From Candidatus Heimdallarchaeota archaeon (GTDB lineage Archaea; Asgardarchaeota; Heimdallarchaeia; Heimdallarchaeales; Heimdallarchaeaceae): a stretch of 56,304 bases of DNA. The notes beneath the pieces are model-generated. The model saw nothing but the letters and a program-made list of their open reading frames with translations, made no database searches and was not told the DNA's origin. Positions 9,285-19,186 of this stretch are shown in pieces. The DNA lies in assembly GCA_030668875.1 (NCBI GenBank), contig DAOVER010000022.1:1-56304 (forward strand), written 5' to 3'. Positions within the stretch are counted from its first letter, which is position 1, and each line of letters begins with the position of its first letter. A program made the translations under genes and the position numbers.

Positions 9285-12281
9285 CTATTGTTTTTTCCTT
9301 CTAATGAATGTTGCAATTGCTGCTAAAGATAATATCCCTAAAAGCATTGCAAACGTTGAAACTGGGGCTCCGGGTGATTTAGTAGGAATGTTGTAATGTA
9401 CGTCTAGAGTGTTTCCAGCAAGGTCTACTGCAACAATATGAAGATCATTATCTCCGTCAACTAAACTGGATATAAATATTACAAACGTTCTTACTTTTCC
9501 AGAACCTAAGGTACTAATACTTTCCCCATTTAATTCTATAGAGATTGAAAGAATATTTGATATATAGTCTTTGACTTCAAAGTCCAATCTTGCTACTTCT
9601 GGTTTTGTATTATTGGTCCAACCTTCAACAATTACTTCAGGGGGCGTTGAGTCAAACAAGAAATTTGCAATGTAAACGTCATCACCACTTTCAGCTTTGA
9701 AAATATATGCAGCTTCGTCTCCAAAAGTAAGTCTATATGAGTACATGCCTGGAGAATCTTCGGTTAATGTGACTGTGCCAGTTGTTTCACCAGTTGGAGA
9801 GACAATTTTAACGCTTGCAGAAACAGTAGCGGATGTATTAAGGCTTTCAATGGTTATGTCTGCTCCTGTAGAATCTTGAACATATGAACCAACGATTTTT
9901 TCAGATGCTGTAAACCAGCTGAAGATATTATTGACGAATACCTTGTTTTGTGTTCCGGTATTATAGGCATCCTTGTATCCTATTGTATCCAAGTGGAAGT
10001 TTGTTGTAACAACAATTACTCTTCCTCCTGCATCATTTTCATAAGCAGCTGTTGTTCCTTTATTATTCCACTTCGTTAGTATTTTGGCATCATCTCCAGC
10101 AACCGTCAAAGTAGTTCCATAATGATCAATTTTTATCACACCTTCAGTGAGCGCATGCGTTATTATTACACTTGATGTTGCAACAGCACTGAAGTCAAAG
10201 AGATCCTCCGAGACTGTTATATCATAGGGATCAATTAGATTATTGACCATTGTAATATTATTACCCGCGATGATAGAAGTTCCTAAGTGATCTATTTGTT
10301 CTGCACTTTGTCCAAGTAAATCAATGAACAATCCTCCGCCATTCGCAACAAAATTCTGAATTGCCATTATCTCTGATGCAACCAAAGGTCTTGCTGTTAC
10401 TTTATCTGCGTTTTGTGATGATTGATCGATTAAGATCAGATTTGGAAAGTCATAATCGAAAGGATCAGCAAACCAAATAGCATCATAACCTACTAATTCA
10501 GCATCAGTAATCAGGCCATGTCTATATTCATTTATTGCTATACCTTTATCCATGAAATCCTCTATTGCTATATGATATTGACCAAGATAACCATCAATAG
10601 ACCATGAAGTGTGTTGTTTAGCATAATATATTCTGCCCTTACCTTCAGTTACAGTTATCTCAAAGTAAGTGCTATCTTGAACTCCTTGAGATGTTTCGAA
10701 AACGATATTACCACTATAGATCCCTAGTGCTAGATCTGTTGGAATATCTAAAACAAACTTATAGAATTTAGTCCATGGTTCAGAATAAGGCACTACTTCA
10801 ATAGATCCTATGAGAGGTAAATCACCAGTTAATATTGGTGTTAAATCTTCCCATGGAGTTGATGAAACTGATTCAACAAAGAATTCATGGTGCCATCCTT
10901 GTGGGGCAACTTTAAGGTCGGTTGTAGGCATGTTCTCAATAGCATACAGAAGTGTAGGATAACCTGAAGCGTTTGTGGGGGCATCAATAATTAATTGCAA
11001 TGCATTACCAACATCAGGGATTCCTGCTCCTCCTCCTAAGTGATCCATCAATCCAGCATCAGCTGATAACATTAAAGCTGCTTTAATCATTCCAGGATCG
11101 TAAGGAATAGCAAGATCTTTGAGTGCCTCTATCATAACTGCTGCGGCACCTGCAATATGAGGAGCTGCCATGGAAGTACCATCTTTAGAAATGTAACCAT
11201 TAGTTCCTCCTTTATCACAACTAACTATATCTACTCCTGGGGCTGCAATATCAGGTTTATAAAATCCGTCTGCAGTTGGACCTAGAACACTAAAAGAAGC
11301 TAAATTGCCACTTGCGTCAACTGCTGCAACACTCATGACTTGAGGAGCTGAACTAGCAGATCCTACAGATATATAATCTCTGGTATCTCCAGGGTCATAG
11401 TTTCCAGCTGAATTAGAGATGAACATTCCTTCACCCCATAGGATTTGTACAAGAGTTTCCTCTAAATCCATACCTTCTTGATCACGTGAACCGAGACTCA
11501 TGTTAATAACGTCAATCTCTCCTACAGTTGCTTCATACTCTAAAGCGTATTCTAGTGCAGCTAATATTCCCCAAATTGGTAGCTCAGCTGCTGCTCCCCC
11601 TACTCGTCCAACAAGAATATCTGCTCCTGGAGCCATTCCTTTGTAACTAGGATTAGCATTTCCTGCTCCTGCTGCAGTACCCGCGGTATGAGTGCCATGA
11701 CCATTTTCATCATTAATGGAAGTTGTTGTATATGAAAATCCATATGATTTATTGACGAATGACATACTCCCGGGAAGTATTTTCCCGGTGAAATCTAAAT
11801 GATCTTGATTAATTCCTGTATCAATATCATATACAACAGTTCCTGTGCCATCGTAACCCATATTCCATACGCCCGAAACATTAATTTGATCAGCTGTAGC
11901 GATAGTCAATTTGATGTTATCTAGAACTGGACGGGATGAAATTGGTTCTATAAACTGAAATTTAGTATTTGTTATGTCAAAAATTCTTGTAACTCCCACT
12001 AAATTCAGTAATTCTATTTTATTGCTCAACATATCTTCAACTGCAACCATTTTCAGATATGGAAATGCTAACATGTAATTCCCATCATTGATATAATTAT
12101 TGAAATCTTCTTCTGAATCGAAGAGTACGATAAAATCTCTCATCGAATCAATAAAACCCTCTTCAGAGGGTGAGGTTTCAACAATTGCACCTTGTGTTGG
12201 TGATATCATGACAGCACTAATCTGTATCATGAAAATAGTAACTAAAAGAAAGCTGAAACTAACAATTGCTTTTCGTTTCAT
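9285..12281 (-). CDS. Membrane-anchored subtilisin-like serine protease (S8), copy 2
   Basis: This 998-residue paralogue of the neighbouring protease has a signal peptide (residues 1-24), a propeptide-like region to about 125, and the S8 domain with D154 (DIDTG), H195 (GHGTH), N290 and S370 (GTSMAAP). A long accessory ectodomain ends in one transmembrane span and IRRKKQ. The two copies share layout and many blocks such as TKPEVARLDF near the end, but differ in the loops between catalytic residues, suggesting different substrates. A TATA-like ATTTATGAAT about 26 bases before the ATG suggests a leaderless start. This copy is transcribed first; 63 bases separate it from the 9221 TTG of copy 1. 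Confidence 0.9.
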   Translation of the reverse strand: MKRKAIVSFSFLLVTIFMIQISAVMISPTQGAIVETSPSEEGFIDSMRDFIVLFDSEEDFNNYINDGNYMLAFPYLKMVAVEDMLSNKIELLNLVGVTRIFDITNTKFQFIEPISSRPVLDNIKLTIATADQINVSGVWNMGYDGTGTVVYDIDTGINQDHLDFTGKILPGSMSFVNKSYGFSYTTTSINDENGHGTHTAGTAAGAGNANPSYKGMAPGADILVGRVGGAAAELPIWGILAALEYALEYEATVGEIDVINMSLGSRDQEGMDLEETLVQILWGEGMFISNSAGNYDPGDTRDYISVGSASSAPQVMSVAAVDASGNLASFSVLGPTADGFYKPDIAAPGVDIVSCDKGGTNGYISKDGTSMAAPHIAGAAAVMIEALKDLAIPYDPGMIKAALMLSADAGLMDHLGGGAGIPDVGNALQLIIDAPTNASGYPTLLYAIENMPTTDLKVAPQGWHHEFFVESVSSTPWEDLTPILTGDLPLIGSIEVVPYSEPWTKFYKFVLDIPTDLALGIYSGNIVFETSQGVQDSTYFEITVTEGKGRIYYAKQHTSWSIDGYLGQYHIAIEDFMDKGIAINEYRHGLITDAELVGYDAIWFADPFDYDFPNLILIDQSSQNADKVTARPLVASEIMAIQNFVANGGGLFIDLLGQSAEQIDHLGTSIIAGNNITMVNNLIDPYDITVSEDLFDFSAVATSSVIITHALTEGVIKIDHYGTTLTVAGDDAKILTKWNNKGTTAAYENDAGGRVIVVTTNFHLDTIGYKDAYNTGTQNKVFVNNIFSWFTASEKIVGSYVQDSTGADITIESLNTSATVSASVKIVSPTGETTGTVTLTEDSPGMYSYRLTFGDEAAYIFKAESGDDVYIANFLFDSTPPEVIVEGWTNNTKPEVARLDFEVKDYISNILSISIELNGESISTLGSGKVRTFVIFISSLVDGDNDLHIVAVDLAGNTLDVHYNIPTKSPGAPVSTFAMLLGILSLAAIATFIRRKKQ

Positions 12282-12419
12282 ATTTTGACTTTAGTTAATC
12301 TTATTCATAAATTTTTGCCAATATATAAAATCAAAACAGCAAAGATAACTTCCACTTCTTTACAAAATGCTTAATATGAACTTGGGTTAAAGTAAGACGA
12401 GATATAGTGTTATACGAAG

Positions 12420-13271
12420 GTGGAAATGATAAGCAAAACTCATGTTATTCCTATATACCAAATTGATGCATTTACTGATGAACCCTTTAAGGGTAATCCC
12501 GCAGCAGTTTGCTTAATCACAGAAAATTATCCTGATAGAATTTTGCAGAAAATTGCAGCAGAGATGAACCTTTCGGAGACTGCCTTTCTCTACATTCCTA
12601 ATATTGATGCAATCAGGGAATTGAGTAGATTTCGTTTACGTTGGTTTACCCCTCAAGTTGAAGTAAATTTATGTGGCCATGCAACACTTGCTACTTCATA
12701 TTTGTTGTTTCATGTACTTAATATCGATTCCAACTCTGTAATATATGAAACACTAAGCGGCGAGTTAATTGCATCAAAGAAAGAAGATGGTGTAATATTA
12801 GACTTTCCTATGAATGAACCTGAAATTATAGAATCACTTCCCAAATTACTCGATGCTCTAGGTTTGAAAACAGCTGAGGCTTTTGCTTATTCAAAAAGTG
12901 TGAAAGATTTGTTGATTGAATTAGATTCAGAAGAAACCATTTCTGATCTTAAGCCAGATTTTGAGAAAATAAAACAATTATCTCTTAGTCGAGATATACG
13001 TGGTGTTATTGTAACAGCAAGAGGTGGTGCAAAATATGATTTCATCTCAAGATTTTTTGCTCCTTGGGTTGGTATTAACGAGGATCCCGTTACTGGTTCA
13101 GCTCATACAATCTTAGCTCCATACTGGGCAAAGAAATTTAGTAAAAAAGAAATGAAAGGTTACCAAATGTCTGAGAGGGGAGGAGAAATTACTGTGAAAG
13201 TTTTGGAAAACAACCGTGTGGAGATAATTGGAAAATCTACACTTGTTTTAAAAGGAGAATTTTATGTATGA
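12420..13271 (+). CDS. PhzF-family isomerase/epimerase-like protein
   Basis: This 283-residue cytosolic protein of the PhzF/DapF fold shows the family blocks QIDAFTDEPFKGNPAAVCL (about residues 14-32), MNLSETAFL with the conserved catalytic Glu (about 45-53), FTPQVEVNLCGHATLA (about 74-89) and EDPVTGSAHT (about 220-229). Members are isomerases of small molecules; the substrate cannot be told from sequence. The start is either this GTG or the in-frame ATG at 12426, both next to an AGGTGG element. It is a single-gene unit divergent from the protease pair. Confidence 0.85.
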   Translation: MEMISKTHVIPIYQIDAFTDEPFKGNPAAVCLITENYPDRILQKIAAEMNLSETAFLYIPNIDAIRELSRFRLRWFTPQVEVNLCGHATLATSYLLFHVLNIDSNSVIYETLSGELIASKKEDGVILDFPMNEPEIIESLPKLLDALGLKTAEAFAYSKSVKDLLIELDSEETISDLKPDFEKIKQLSLSRDIRGVIVTARGGAKYDFISRFFAPWVGINEDPVTGSAHTILAPYWAKKFSKKEMKGYQMSERGGEITVKVLENNRVEIIGKSTLVLKGEFYV

Positions 13272-13429
13272 TTTTTCTATCATCTGATATACTCCAAGAA
13301 TCTTTTTTCTTATCTTCTATTAGGTAATTCCAGAAACATGAAATTGCTATTCTGGATAATAAAACTATCTGCTCGTTGTACAATTGCACCATATGTGAGT
13401 TTGGGGGTTTTTTGAGGTCATCTGGTGAC

Positions 13430-13440
13430 TATATAAATAT
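13430..13440 (+). promoter_or_regulatory. TATA box of the epimerase gene
   Basis: TATATAAATA is the clearest TATA element in the intergenic region, predicting a start near 13460. That leaves about 70 untranslated bases before the ATG at 13530, or about 15 before an in-frame TTG at 13476. Confidence 0.5.
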
Positions 13441-13529
13441 TTCTGCGCAATAATTCTAAAAAAACCGAATTACTCTTGCTGAATTGTTGCAAGCAATTTA
13501 ACATATCTGTCCAAGACAATTATATATTC

Positions 13530-14558
13530 ATGAGAGTATTATTAACGGGTGCATTTGGCAATGTTGGTCAAAGAACTCTTGAGGTCTTGTTAAAAAAAGA
13601 ATACAACGTTAGATGTTTTGATCTAAGAACTACGCGAAATGTGAACATTGAACTACAACTTAGAAAATTGGGGAAGTATGAGGTTGTTTGGGGAGATATC
13701 AGAGATGCCAATACGGTCCAAAAATTAGTTAAGGACGTAGATTATATTATACATCTAGCTGCAATCATTCCTCCTTTGGCATATGATATGCCTGAATTAG
13801 CATATGATGTAAATGTTACTGGAACTTTGAATTTACTTAAAGCTGCAGAAAACTGTTCAGTACCACCAAAATTCATTTACATTTCTTCGATTGCGGTTCA
13901 TGGAAATAGAATGAAGTATGAACCTCCAACATTTGCTGATGATTCATTAGATCCACTAAACTATGATAACTATGCTCAACATAAAGTCGAAATGGAGATG
14001 AAATTCTGGAATAGTAAATTACCTTGGGTTATTCTTAGATTTGCAGCAGTTACTCCTTTTGAACTGACTTGGAATGTCCCTGACATTATGTATGCAATTC
14101 CTTTAGAACAAAGAATAGAAATTGTCGATTCGCGAGATGCAGCTTTAGCCTGTGTTAATGCACTATCTGCAAACGTAATAGGTAAAACATTACTCATTGG
14201 TGGAGGTAAAGGTAATCAATTGTATCAACGAGAATATGTTTCAAAGATGCTGGATGCCTTAGGTATTGGAATGTTACCTGAATCAGCATTCAAACAAGTT
14301 AGAACAGATGATGATTATTACCACTGTGATTGGATGTACACTAAGGATGCTCAAGAACTACTTAATTTCCAAAACCATACGTTTGATGAGTTTCTTGAAG
14401 TTTTCAAAAAGAAAATCCGATTTAGAAGATTTTTAATCTCTCTAGTCAAACCTATTGCTAGAACATATCTATTGAAGAAGTCTCCCTACTATACAAAACC
14501 AAAACGTACAAAAAGAAAAGGAAGAACCCAAAGAAAGCCTGTTATTGCCCAAAATTAA
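13530..14558 (+). CDS. NAD-dependent epimerase/dehydratase (extended SDR)
   Basis: This protein of about 342 residues starts MRVLLTGAFGNVGQ, a Rossmann nucleotide-binding GxxGxxG loop in the first 14 residues. The acidic residue after strand 2 (RCFDLRT) suggests NAD over NADP. DIRDANTV and HLAAIIPP match the extended short-chain dehydrogenase pattern. YAQHK provides the active-site YxxxK. A basic tail of about 30 residues (KPKRTKRKGRTQRK) is not typical of the family. An in-frame TTG at 13476 would add 18 residues before the Rossmann strand and is less likely. The substrate, probably a nucleotide sugar or related compound, is unknown. Confidence 0.8.
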   Translation: MRVLLTGAFGNVGQRTLEVLLKKEYNVRCFDLRTTRNVNIELQLRKLGKYEVVWGDIRDANTVQKLVKDVDYIIHLAAIIPPLAYDMPELAYDVNVTGTLNLLKAAENCSVPPKFIYISSIAVHGNRMKYEPPTFADDSLDPLNYDNYAQHKVEMEMKFWNSKLPWVILRFAAVTPFELTWNVPDIMYAIPLEQRIEIVDSRDAALACVNALSANVIGKTLLIGGGKGNQLYQREYVSKMLDALGIGMLPESAFKQVRTDDDYYHCDWMYTKDAQELLNFQNHTFDEFLEVFKKKIRFRRFLISLVKPIARTYLLKKSPYYTKPKRTKRKGRTQRKPVIAQN

Positions 14559-14559
14559 A

Positions 14560-14585
14560 CCTTCTACTCTTCTTTTTTCTTTGTA
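14560..14585 (+). terminator. T-rich terminator
   Basis: A pyrimidine-rich run with a TTTTTT tract directly follows the epimerase stop codon, ahead of the dnaK promoter. Confidence 0.4.
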
Positions 14586-14631
14586 CGTTTCATCCATACT
14601 TTTTCTTTCCATACTTTTTATTAATGCCAAC

Positions 14632-14700
14632 ATTTATATATCAGTAAATGGCGAACTGAATAGCGATTCCGAATAGAAATTCATTCCGAAAAGGAATTTC
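14632..14700 (+). promoter_or_regulatory. dnaK promoter with tandem operator-like repeats
   Basis: A TATA box (TTTATATAT) lies at about 14633-14641, predicting transcription start near 14660. Two head-to-tail repeats follow with no spacer: ATTCCGAATAGAAATTC at 14666-14682 and ATTCCGAAAAGGAATTTC at 14683-14700. The second also forms an inverted repeat with the end of the first (GAAATTC at 14676-14682, GAATTTC at 14694-14700). Position at or just past the start site fits an operator for a heat-shock repressor or an RNA element controlling translation. The regulator is not known. Confidence 0.55.
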
Positions 14701-14737
14701 ATTTTGTTAATATAATGCTTATTAAATGGTGATATAT

Positions 14738-16633
14738 TTGAGTAAGGAAAAAACAAAGAAAGAGTTGGTTGTTGGAATAGATTTAGGTACAACAAACTCT
14801 GGTATTTCATATATGGTTGCTGGAAAACCAGAAATTATTCCAAATTTAGAAGGTGGTCGATTAACACCTAGTGTTGTTACATTAAATGAAGATGGTACAA
14901 GAACTGTGGGGATTCAAGCAAAGAGGCAATCAATTGCAATGCATGATCGAACAATTCGAAGTATCAAGAGAAAGATGGGTACAGACTATATATTTTCTCT
15001 AGATGGAAAAGATTACAAGCCCGAGGAGATTTCTGCAATGATTTTATCAAAGATGGTAGAAGATGCAGAGGCATATTTGGGCGAGAAGATTAAGAAAGCT
15101 GTTATTACTGTACCAGCATACTTTTCTGACGCACAAAGAACCGCAACAAAGAATGCAGGAGAAATTGCAGGTTTAGAGGTTTTGAGAATTGTTAACGAAC
15201 CCACTGCTAGTGCCTTAGCTTATGGTTTAGAAAAAGAGGGTGCAGAAAGAGTGTTGGTGTTTGATCTTGGTGGAGGAACCTTTGATGTTTCAATTTTAGA
15301 ACTTGATGATGGTTTGTTCAGGGTAATTTCAACTAGTGGTAATAACCTACTTGGTGGAGATGATTGGGATCAAAAAATAATAGATTGGATCGTAGATGAA
15401 TTTAAGAAAAAGGAAGGAATCGATCTATCCAAAGATGCAAAAGTTATGCAGAGGTTAAAAGATGCTGCAGAAGAAGCTAAAATTGAGCTAACATCAAAAT
15501 TGAAAACAAAAATAAGTTTACCTTATATTACTGCTGATGCTTCTGGACCTAAACATCTTGATTTGGAGCTTTCAAGAGCAAAATTTGAAGACTTTACAAG
15601 AGACCTTGTTGAAAAATGCGTAGGCCCAACCAAGCAAGCAATGAAAGATTCAGGTAAGAAAGCTAAAGATTTAGACAAAATTATTTTGGTTGGTGGTGCA
15701 ACACGAATGCCCATGATCAGAAATATGGCTAAAGATCTTTTCGAAAAAGAACCACATAAAGGTGTAGCTCCTGAAGAAGTTGTTGCACTTGGAGCTGCTG
15801 TACAGGCAGCTGTTCTTGCTGGTGAAGTTAAAGATATACTCCTTCTAGATGTAACTCCTCTTACATTAGGATTAGAAACTCTTGGTTCTATTATGACTCC
15901 TCTTATTGAAAGAAATACAACTATTCCTGTAACTAAGAAGAATGTTTTCTCAACTGCTGCTGATATGCAAACTTCTGTAGAAATACATGTTCTCCAAGGA
16001 GAAAGAAAAATGGCTACTGATAATATAACACTTGGAAGATTCCAATTAGTAGGTATTCCTCCAGCTCCAAGGGGTATTCCACAAATCGAAGTATCTTTTG
16101 ACATGGATGCTAATGGTATTCTCCAAGTTGCAGCTAAAGATCTAGGAACTGGAAAGGAACAAAGCATAGTAATTCAATCTTCAAGTCTTTCTGAAAGCGA
16201 GATAGAAAAAATGAAAGCAGATGCAGAGAAGTATAAAGAAGAAGATGAGAAGAGAAAAGAGGCTGTTGAAACAAGAAATACAGCAGAACAGGCTATCTAT
16301 ACAGCTGAAAAAACTTTCAAAGACTTAGGAGACAAAGTAACTGAAGACGAAAAGAAGGTTATAGACGAGAAAGTTGAAGTTCTTAAGAAAGAGATGGAAA
16401 AAGATGATGTTGATAAATTGAAGAGTAAAACAGAGGACCTGATGCAAGAGATTTCCAAAGTAGCTCAAAGAATATATGCTGAAACTGGTCAAGCGCCTGG
16501 AGGTCCTCAACCTGGTCAAGATCCATTTACTCCTGCAGGAGCAGGACCCACTCCAGGAGCTCCTCAACAACCTGACATTGATGAAGAACAAGTAATAGAT
16601 GTAAATTATGAGCCAGTTGAAGATGAAGATTAG
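14738..16633 (+). CDS. dnaK: Hsp70 chaperone DnaK
   Basis: This is an ATP-driven cytosolic chaperone that holds unfolded segments with DnaJ. The ATPase domain has [20 protein letters not shown] and VGGATRMP; the substrate domain begins at DVTPLTLG; the lid is highly charged; and the end, [13 protein letters not shown], resembles the acidic tail of bacterial DnaK. The length of about 631 residues is normal. I choose TTG 14738 because GGTGAT (14728-14733) sits four bases upstream, as at other genes here; ATG 14726 would place the start within that site. dnaJ follows 89 bases later; no grpE is in the window. Archaeal DnaK genes are generally regarded as acquired from bacteria. Confidence 0.95.
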   Translation: MSKEKTKKELVVGIDLGTTNSGISYMVAGKPEIIPNLEGGRLTPSVVTLNEDGTRTVGIQAKRQSIAMHDRTIRSIKRKMGTDYIFSLDGKDYKPEEISAMILSKMVEDAEAYLGEKIKKAVITVPAYFSDAQRTATKNAGEIAGLEVLRIVNEPTASALAYGLEKEGAERVLVFDLGGGTFDVSILELDDGLFRVISTSGNNLLGGDDWDQKIIDWIVDEFKKKEGIDLSKDAKVMQRLKDAAEEAKIELTSKLKTKISLPYITADASGPKHLDLELSRAKFEDFTRDLVEKCVGPTKQAMKDSGKKAKDLDKIILVGGATRMPMIRNMAKDLFEKEPHKGVAPEEVVALGAAVQAAVLAGEVKDILLLDVTPLTLGLETLGSIMTPLIERNTTIPVTKKNVFSTAADMQTSVEIHVLQGERKMATDNITLGRFQLVGIPPAPRGIPQIEVSFDMDANGILQVAAKDLGTGKEQSIVIQSSSLSESEIEKMKADAEKYKEEDEKRKEAVETRNTAEQAIYTAEKTFKDLGDKVTEDEKKVIDEKVEVLKKEMEKDDVDKLKSKTEDLMQEISKVAQRIYAETGQAPGGPQPGQDPFTPAGAGPTPGAPQQPDIDEEQVIDVNYEPVEDED

Positions 16634-16722
16634 ATAAAAATCTAACTTCTCTATAACCGATAATATTTTTATTACTTCCTTCTTTCTTGTTTTCATATCC
16701 ACCAAATAATAGATGAATTCCA

Positions 16723-17877
16723 ATGCCAGAAAAGCGAGATTATTATGAAGTTCTAGATCTTTCTAAAGATGCAACAGAGGCAGATATTAAAAAATCATTC
16801 AGAAAGAAAGCAATGCAATATCATCCTGATCGTAATCCAGATGACTCTAAAGCAGCTAATAAGTTCAAAGAAGCTTCTGAAGCTTATGAGATCTTAACAG
16901 ATCCCGAAAAAAGATCTGCTTACGATAGATTTGGTTTTAGTGGTGTAGAATCTCGTTTTTCAAATGTTAATGCAGGTGATTTCTCTTCCGTTATGGATAT
17001 TTTTAACTCTATTTTTGGTGATGACTTTTCTAGCATGTTTGGAGGAAGACGATCTAGACGTCCATCTGGTCATCAAAAGGGATCGGATTTGTTAATGAAT
17101 TATGGAATTTCATTTGAGGACGCAATTTATGGTGTGACAAAGATTATCGATGTTCCAATTAAGAAACCTTGTTCAGATTGCAAAGGAATTGGATCAGAAA
17201 AGGGAGTATCTCCTCAAACTTGTCCAGAGTGTAAAGGTGCAGGTATTGTAATGGTTAGTCAAAGAACCGCATTTGGTGTATTTAGTACACAGCAAACATG
17301 CAGACGATGTAGAGGTAACGGAGAGATTATAACAAATCCTTGTAAAACATGCAGAGGTACTGGAGATTCAGGGGAAGATGAGAGGATTAAATTAGATATT
17401 CCTCCTGGCGTAGATTCTGGATTTCGATTAAGAGTACGAGGAAAAGGAGAAAAAGGTCGTTTGAGTGGTCCCAGAGGTGATCTTTACTTCCGATTGATAG
17501 TAGACTCTCATCCCTTTTACAAAAGACAAGGTGATAACATAATAGTTGAACTATCTGTCCCCTATCCAATTGCTGTTTTAGGCGGTGATATGGTCGTTCC
17601 GACGCCTTATGGTCCGGAAAAGGTGAAAATACCAAAGAAAACAAAAGAGGGCAATGTCTTAAGGCTTAGCCGAAAAGGAATTCAAAGAAAAACACAGTAC
17701 GGTATGAATTATGGGGACTTCATGATTATTGTTCATTATGCTATTCCTAATAAAATATCTGAAACTGAAAAGGAGCTCTTGACACAATTGAAAGATGTAA
17801 TGCCTCTTCCAAAGAAACAAGAAAAACAATTCCAAAAACTAATTGAAGATTCAAAGAAGAATAAGGTAAATTATTGA
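16723..17877 (+). CDS. dnaJ: Type I (class A) DnaJ/Hsp40 co-chaperone
   Basis: This 384-residue co-chaperone stimulates DnaK ATPase. The J domain (about residues 4-70) has the essential HPD in YHPDRNPDD. The linker is rich in Phe, Ser and Gly (GDFSSVMDIFNSIFGDD). Four CxxCxGxG zinc repeats follow (CSDCKGIG, CPECKGAG, CRRCRGNG, CKTCRGTG, about 146-210), then the C-terminal client-binding domains. All four zinc repeats are intact, so it is a full class A protein. It is downstream of dnaK in the same direction and may also have its own weak TATA (about 16662-16675). Confidence 0.95.
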   Translation: MPEKRDYYEVLDLSKDATEADIKKSFRKKAMQYHPDRNPDDSKAANKFKEASEAYEILTDPEKRSAYDRFGFSGVESRFSNVNAGDFSSVMDIFNSIFGDDFSSMFGGRRSRRPSGHQKGSDLLMNYGISFEDAIYGVTKIIDVPIKKPCSDCKGIGSEKGVSPQTCPECKGAGIVMVSQRTAFGVFSTQQTCRRCRGNGEIITNPCKTCRGTGDSGEDERIKLDIPPGVDSGFRLRVRGKGEKGRLSGPRGDLYFRLIVDSHPFYKRQGDNIIVELSVPYPIAVLGGDMVVPTPYGPEKVKIPKKTKEGNVLRLSRKGIQRKTQYGMNYGDFMIIVHYAIPNKISETEKELLTQLKDVMPLPKKQEKQFQKLIEDSKKNKVNY

Positions 17878-17922
17878 GAAATTTTAGATACTTTTTTAAT
17901 TCATTAATTTCATTACATAATA

Positions 17923-18717
17923 ATGAGTGAAGATTTTGTACGTTGCACAAATTGTGGTAATCTTAATATAGCAGGTACTTCCAAATGTGTTTTCTGTGAC
18001 ACAGATATTGATGCAGATGCTGAAGTGTTTAAAGAACATGCAGATGATCCAAGCGTATCAGAATTGCCTGGAGTACCTCCTGTAGTTAAAGAAGCTACAA
18101 CTTCTGATTATCCAGCCATGCCTGCAATGCCAGAAATACCAGATGCAGAAATTAAAGATAAGAAAAAAGATTCAAAGAAAGAAAAGATAACAAAACCAAC
18201 ACAATTGAAAGGGTACTCCTCTGGTATGAAATTTCTCTATATGACACTAATCTTTATCGCAGTATCAATACTTCATTATCTATTGAATCTTCTTGTAGCA
18301 CTAGCTTCATATGATCCAACGGACCCAAATATCGTTCTATCATTGAATATTCCAGCTAATATAAGTTCTATCCTTTCTATTACAGGATCTTCAGTAATAA
18401 TTGGTGTTCCCTTCGCAATTATTATAGGTTACATTCTAGGAAAATCAATTAGAAAATTCACACAAAAGAAGAAAGAAATAATTACTTGGTTGATTTATGC
18501 AATTATCCTTGATGTCGTTGTAAATCTAGGAATTGCTGCAATATTCGTCTTCGTGTTCAACTTTGAAGACTTATATTTTGTCTATCTTGTCGGAGCAGTT
18601 TTCATCTTCATAATATTCAATATTATAACACTATTCCTACCATTCTTGGTTGGTACTCATTTGATTTATTATAATATTGATAAAATCTTCTTTCCCAAGA
18701 AGTATTCAGGAAATTGA
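17923..18717 (+). CDS. Zinc-ribbon membrane protein of unknown function
   Basis: This 264-residue protein begins with a zinc ribbon (CTNCGNLN...CVFCDTD, residues about 8-30), then an acidic and Pro-rich linker, then a basic stretch and four hydrophobic segments (about residues 100-125, 143-170, 185-215, 220-250). The ribbon would lie in the cytoplasm and the rest in the membrane. It follows dnaJ by 45 bases and precedes the DUF61-like gene by a few bases, so it is probably co-transcribed. A function is not recognisable. Confidence 0.7.
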   Translation: MSEDFVRCTNCGNLNIAGTSKCVFCDTDIDADAEVFKEHADDPSVSELPGVPPVVKEATTSDYPAMPAMPEIPDAEIKDKKKDSKKEKITKPTQLKGYSSGMKFLYMTLIFIAVSILHYLLNLLVALASYDPTDPNIVLSLNIPANISSILSITGSSVIIGVPFAIIIGYILGKSIRKFTQKKKEIITWLIYAIILDVVVNLGIAAIFVFVFNFEDLYFVYLVGAVFIFIIFNIITLFLPFLVGTHLIYYNIDKIFFPKKYSGN

Positions 18718-18729
18718 TCGGTGAAACAT

Positions 18730-19167
18730 TTGGGATTTGATGATAAGTTAAGCAAGTTTCTAAAGTATGAAATAGATTCAATTAATTTACATCTGCCCAA
18801 GAGAAGAGTTCCCTTAAGTGTAGCCGACAAAGGTCACAATGTGTATATTAGCAAAGATAATAGCCAATTGTATATTGACAAGAAGGAAGTAGATCTACTT
18901 CTTTCAATTTGTCCAAACGCGAAAGAAAATGAAGTTCTACTTCCCTTTCTGATAATAAGAAGAAGAGATTTAGGACTTGGTACATATGTTATATCTGGTG
19001 AGTTGATTGAGCAGTTTTTAATATTAAAAGTGCTAGATAAATATGATGGTTCATGGGTTGAATTCATTGAAAATCCCCTCCCGAAACATTTAACATTTTT
19101 ATATAAACCAGATCTTATTACTATTAGAAAAATACTGCCAACTAGTACAGTAATAGGATTTGCATAG
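18730..19167 (+). CDS. DUF61/UPF0216-like archaeal protein
   Basis: This protein of about 145 residues contains LHLPKRRVPLS, then YIDKKEVDLLLSICP and LLPFLIIRRRDLG...YVISGE. The order and spacing match my memory of the archaeal UPF0216 family (LPRKRKTL..., DG...IDKKEL, LPI). The start is placed at TTG 18730 because GGTGA at 18720-18724 lies five bases upstream; GTG 18721 is an alternative that overlaps this site. It begins 12 bases after the zinc-ribbon gene and is likely translated from the same mRNA. The function of the family is unknown to me. Confidence 0.5.
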   Translation: MGFDDKLSKFLKYEIDSINLHLPKRRVPLSVADKGHNVYISKDNSQLYIDKKEVDLLLSICPNAKENEVLLPFLIIRRRDLGLGTYVISGELIEQFLILKVLDKYDGSWVEFIENPLPKHLTFLYKPDLITIRKILPTSTVIGFA

Positions 19168-19186
19168 AAAGAAGGAAAGAGTTTAC

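Noticed and set aside
13480..13505. Short inverted repeat (AATTG...CAATT) in the epimerase leader
   Set aside because: Five base pairs around an AT-rich palindrome are expected by chance here; no conservation can be judged.
13476..13530. In-frame TTG extension of the epimerase
   Set aside because: It adds residues before the Rossmann strand, and family members start at the MRVLLTG equivalent; kept only as an alternative.
15523..16167. A 214-residue open frame on the minus strand opposite dnaK
   Set aside because: It lies entirely within the clearly recognised dnaK coding sequence and has no family resemblance or ribosome site; it is a shadow of codon usage.
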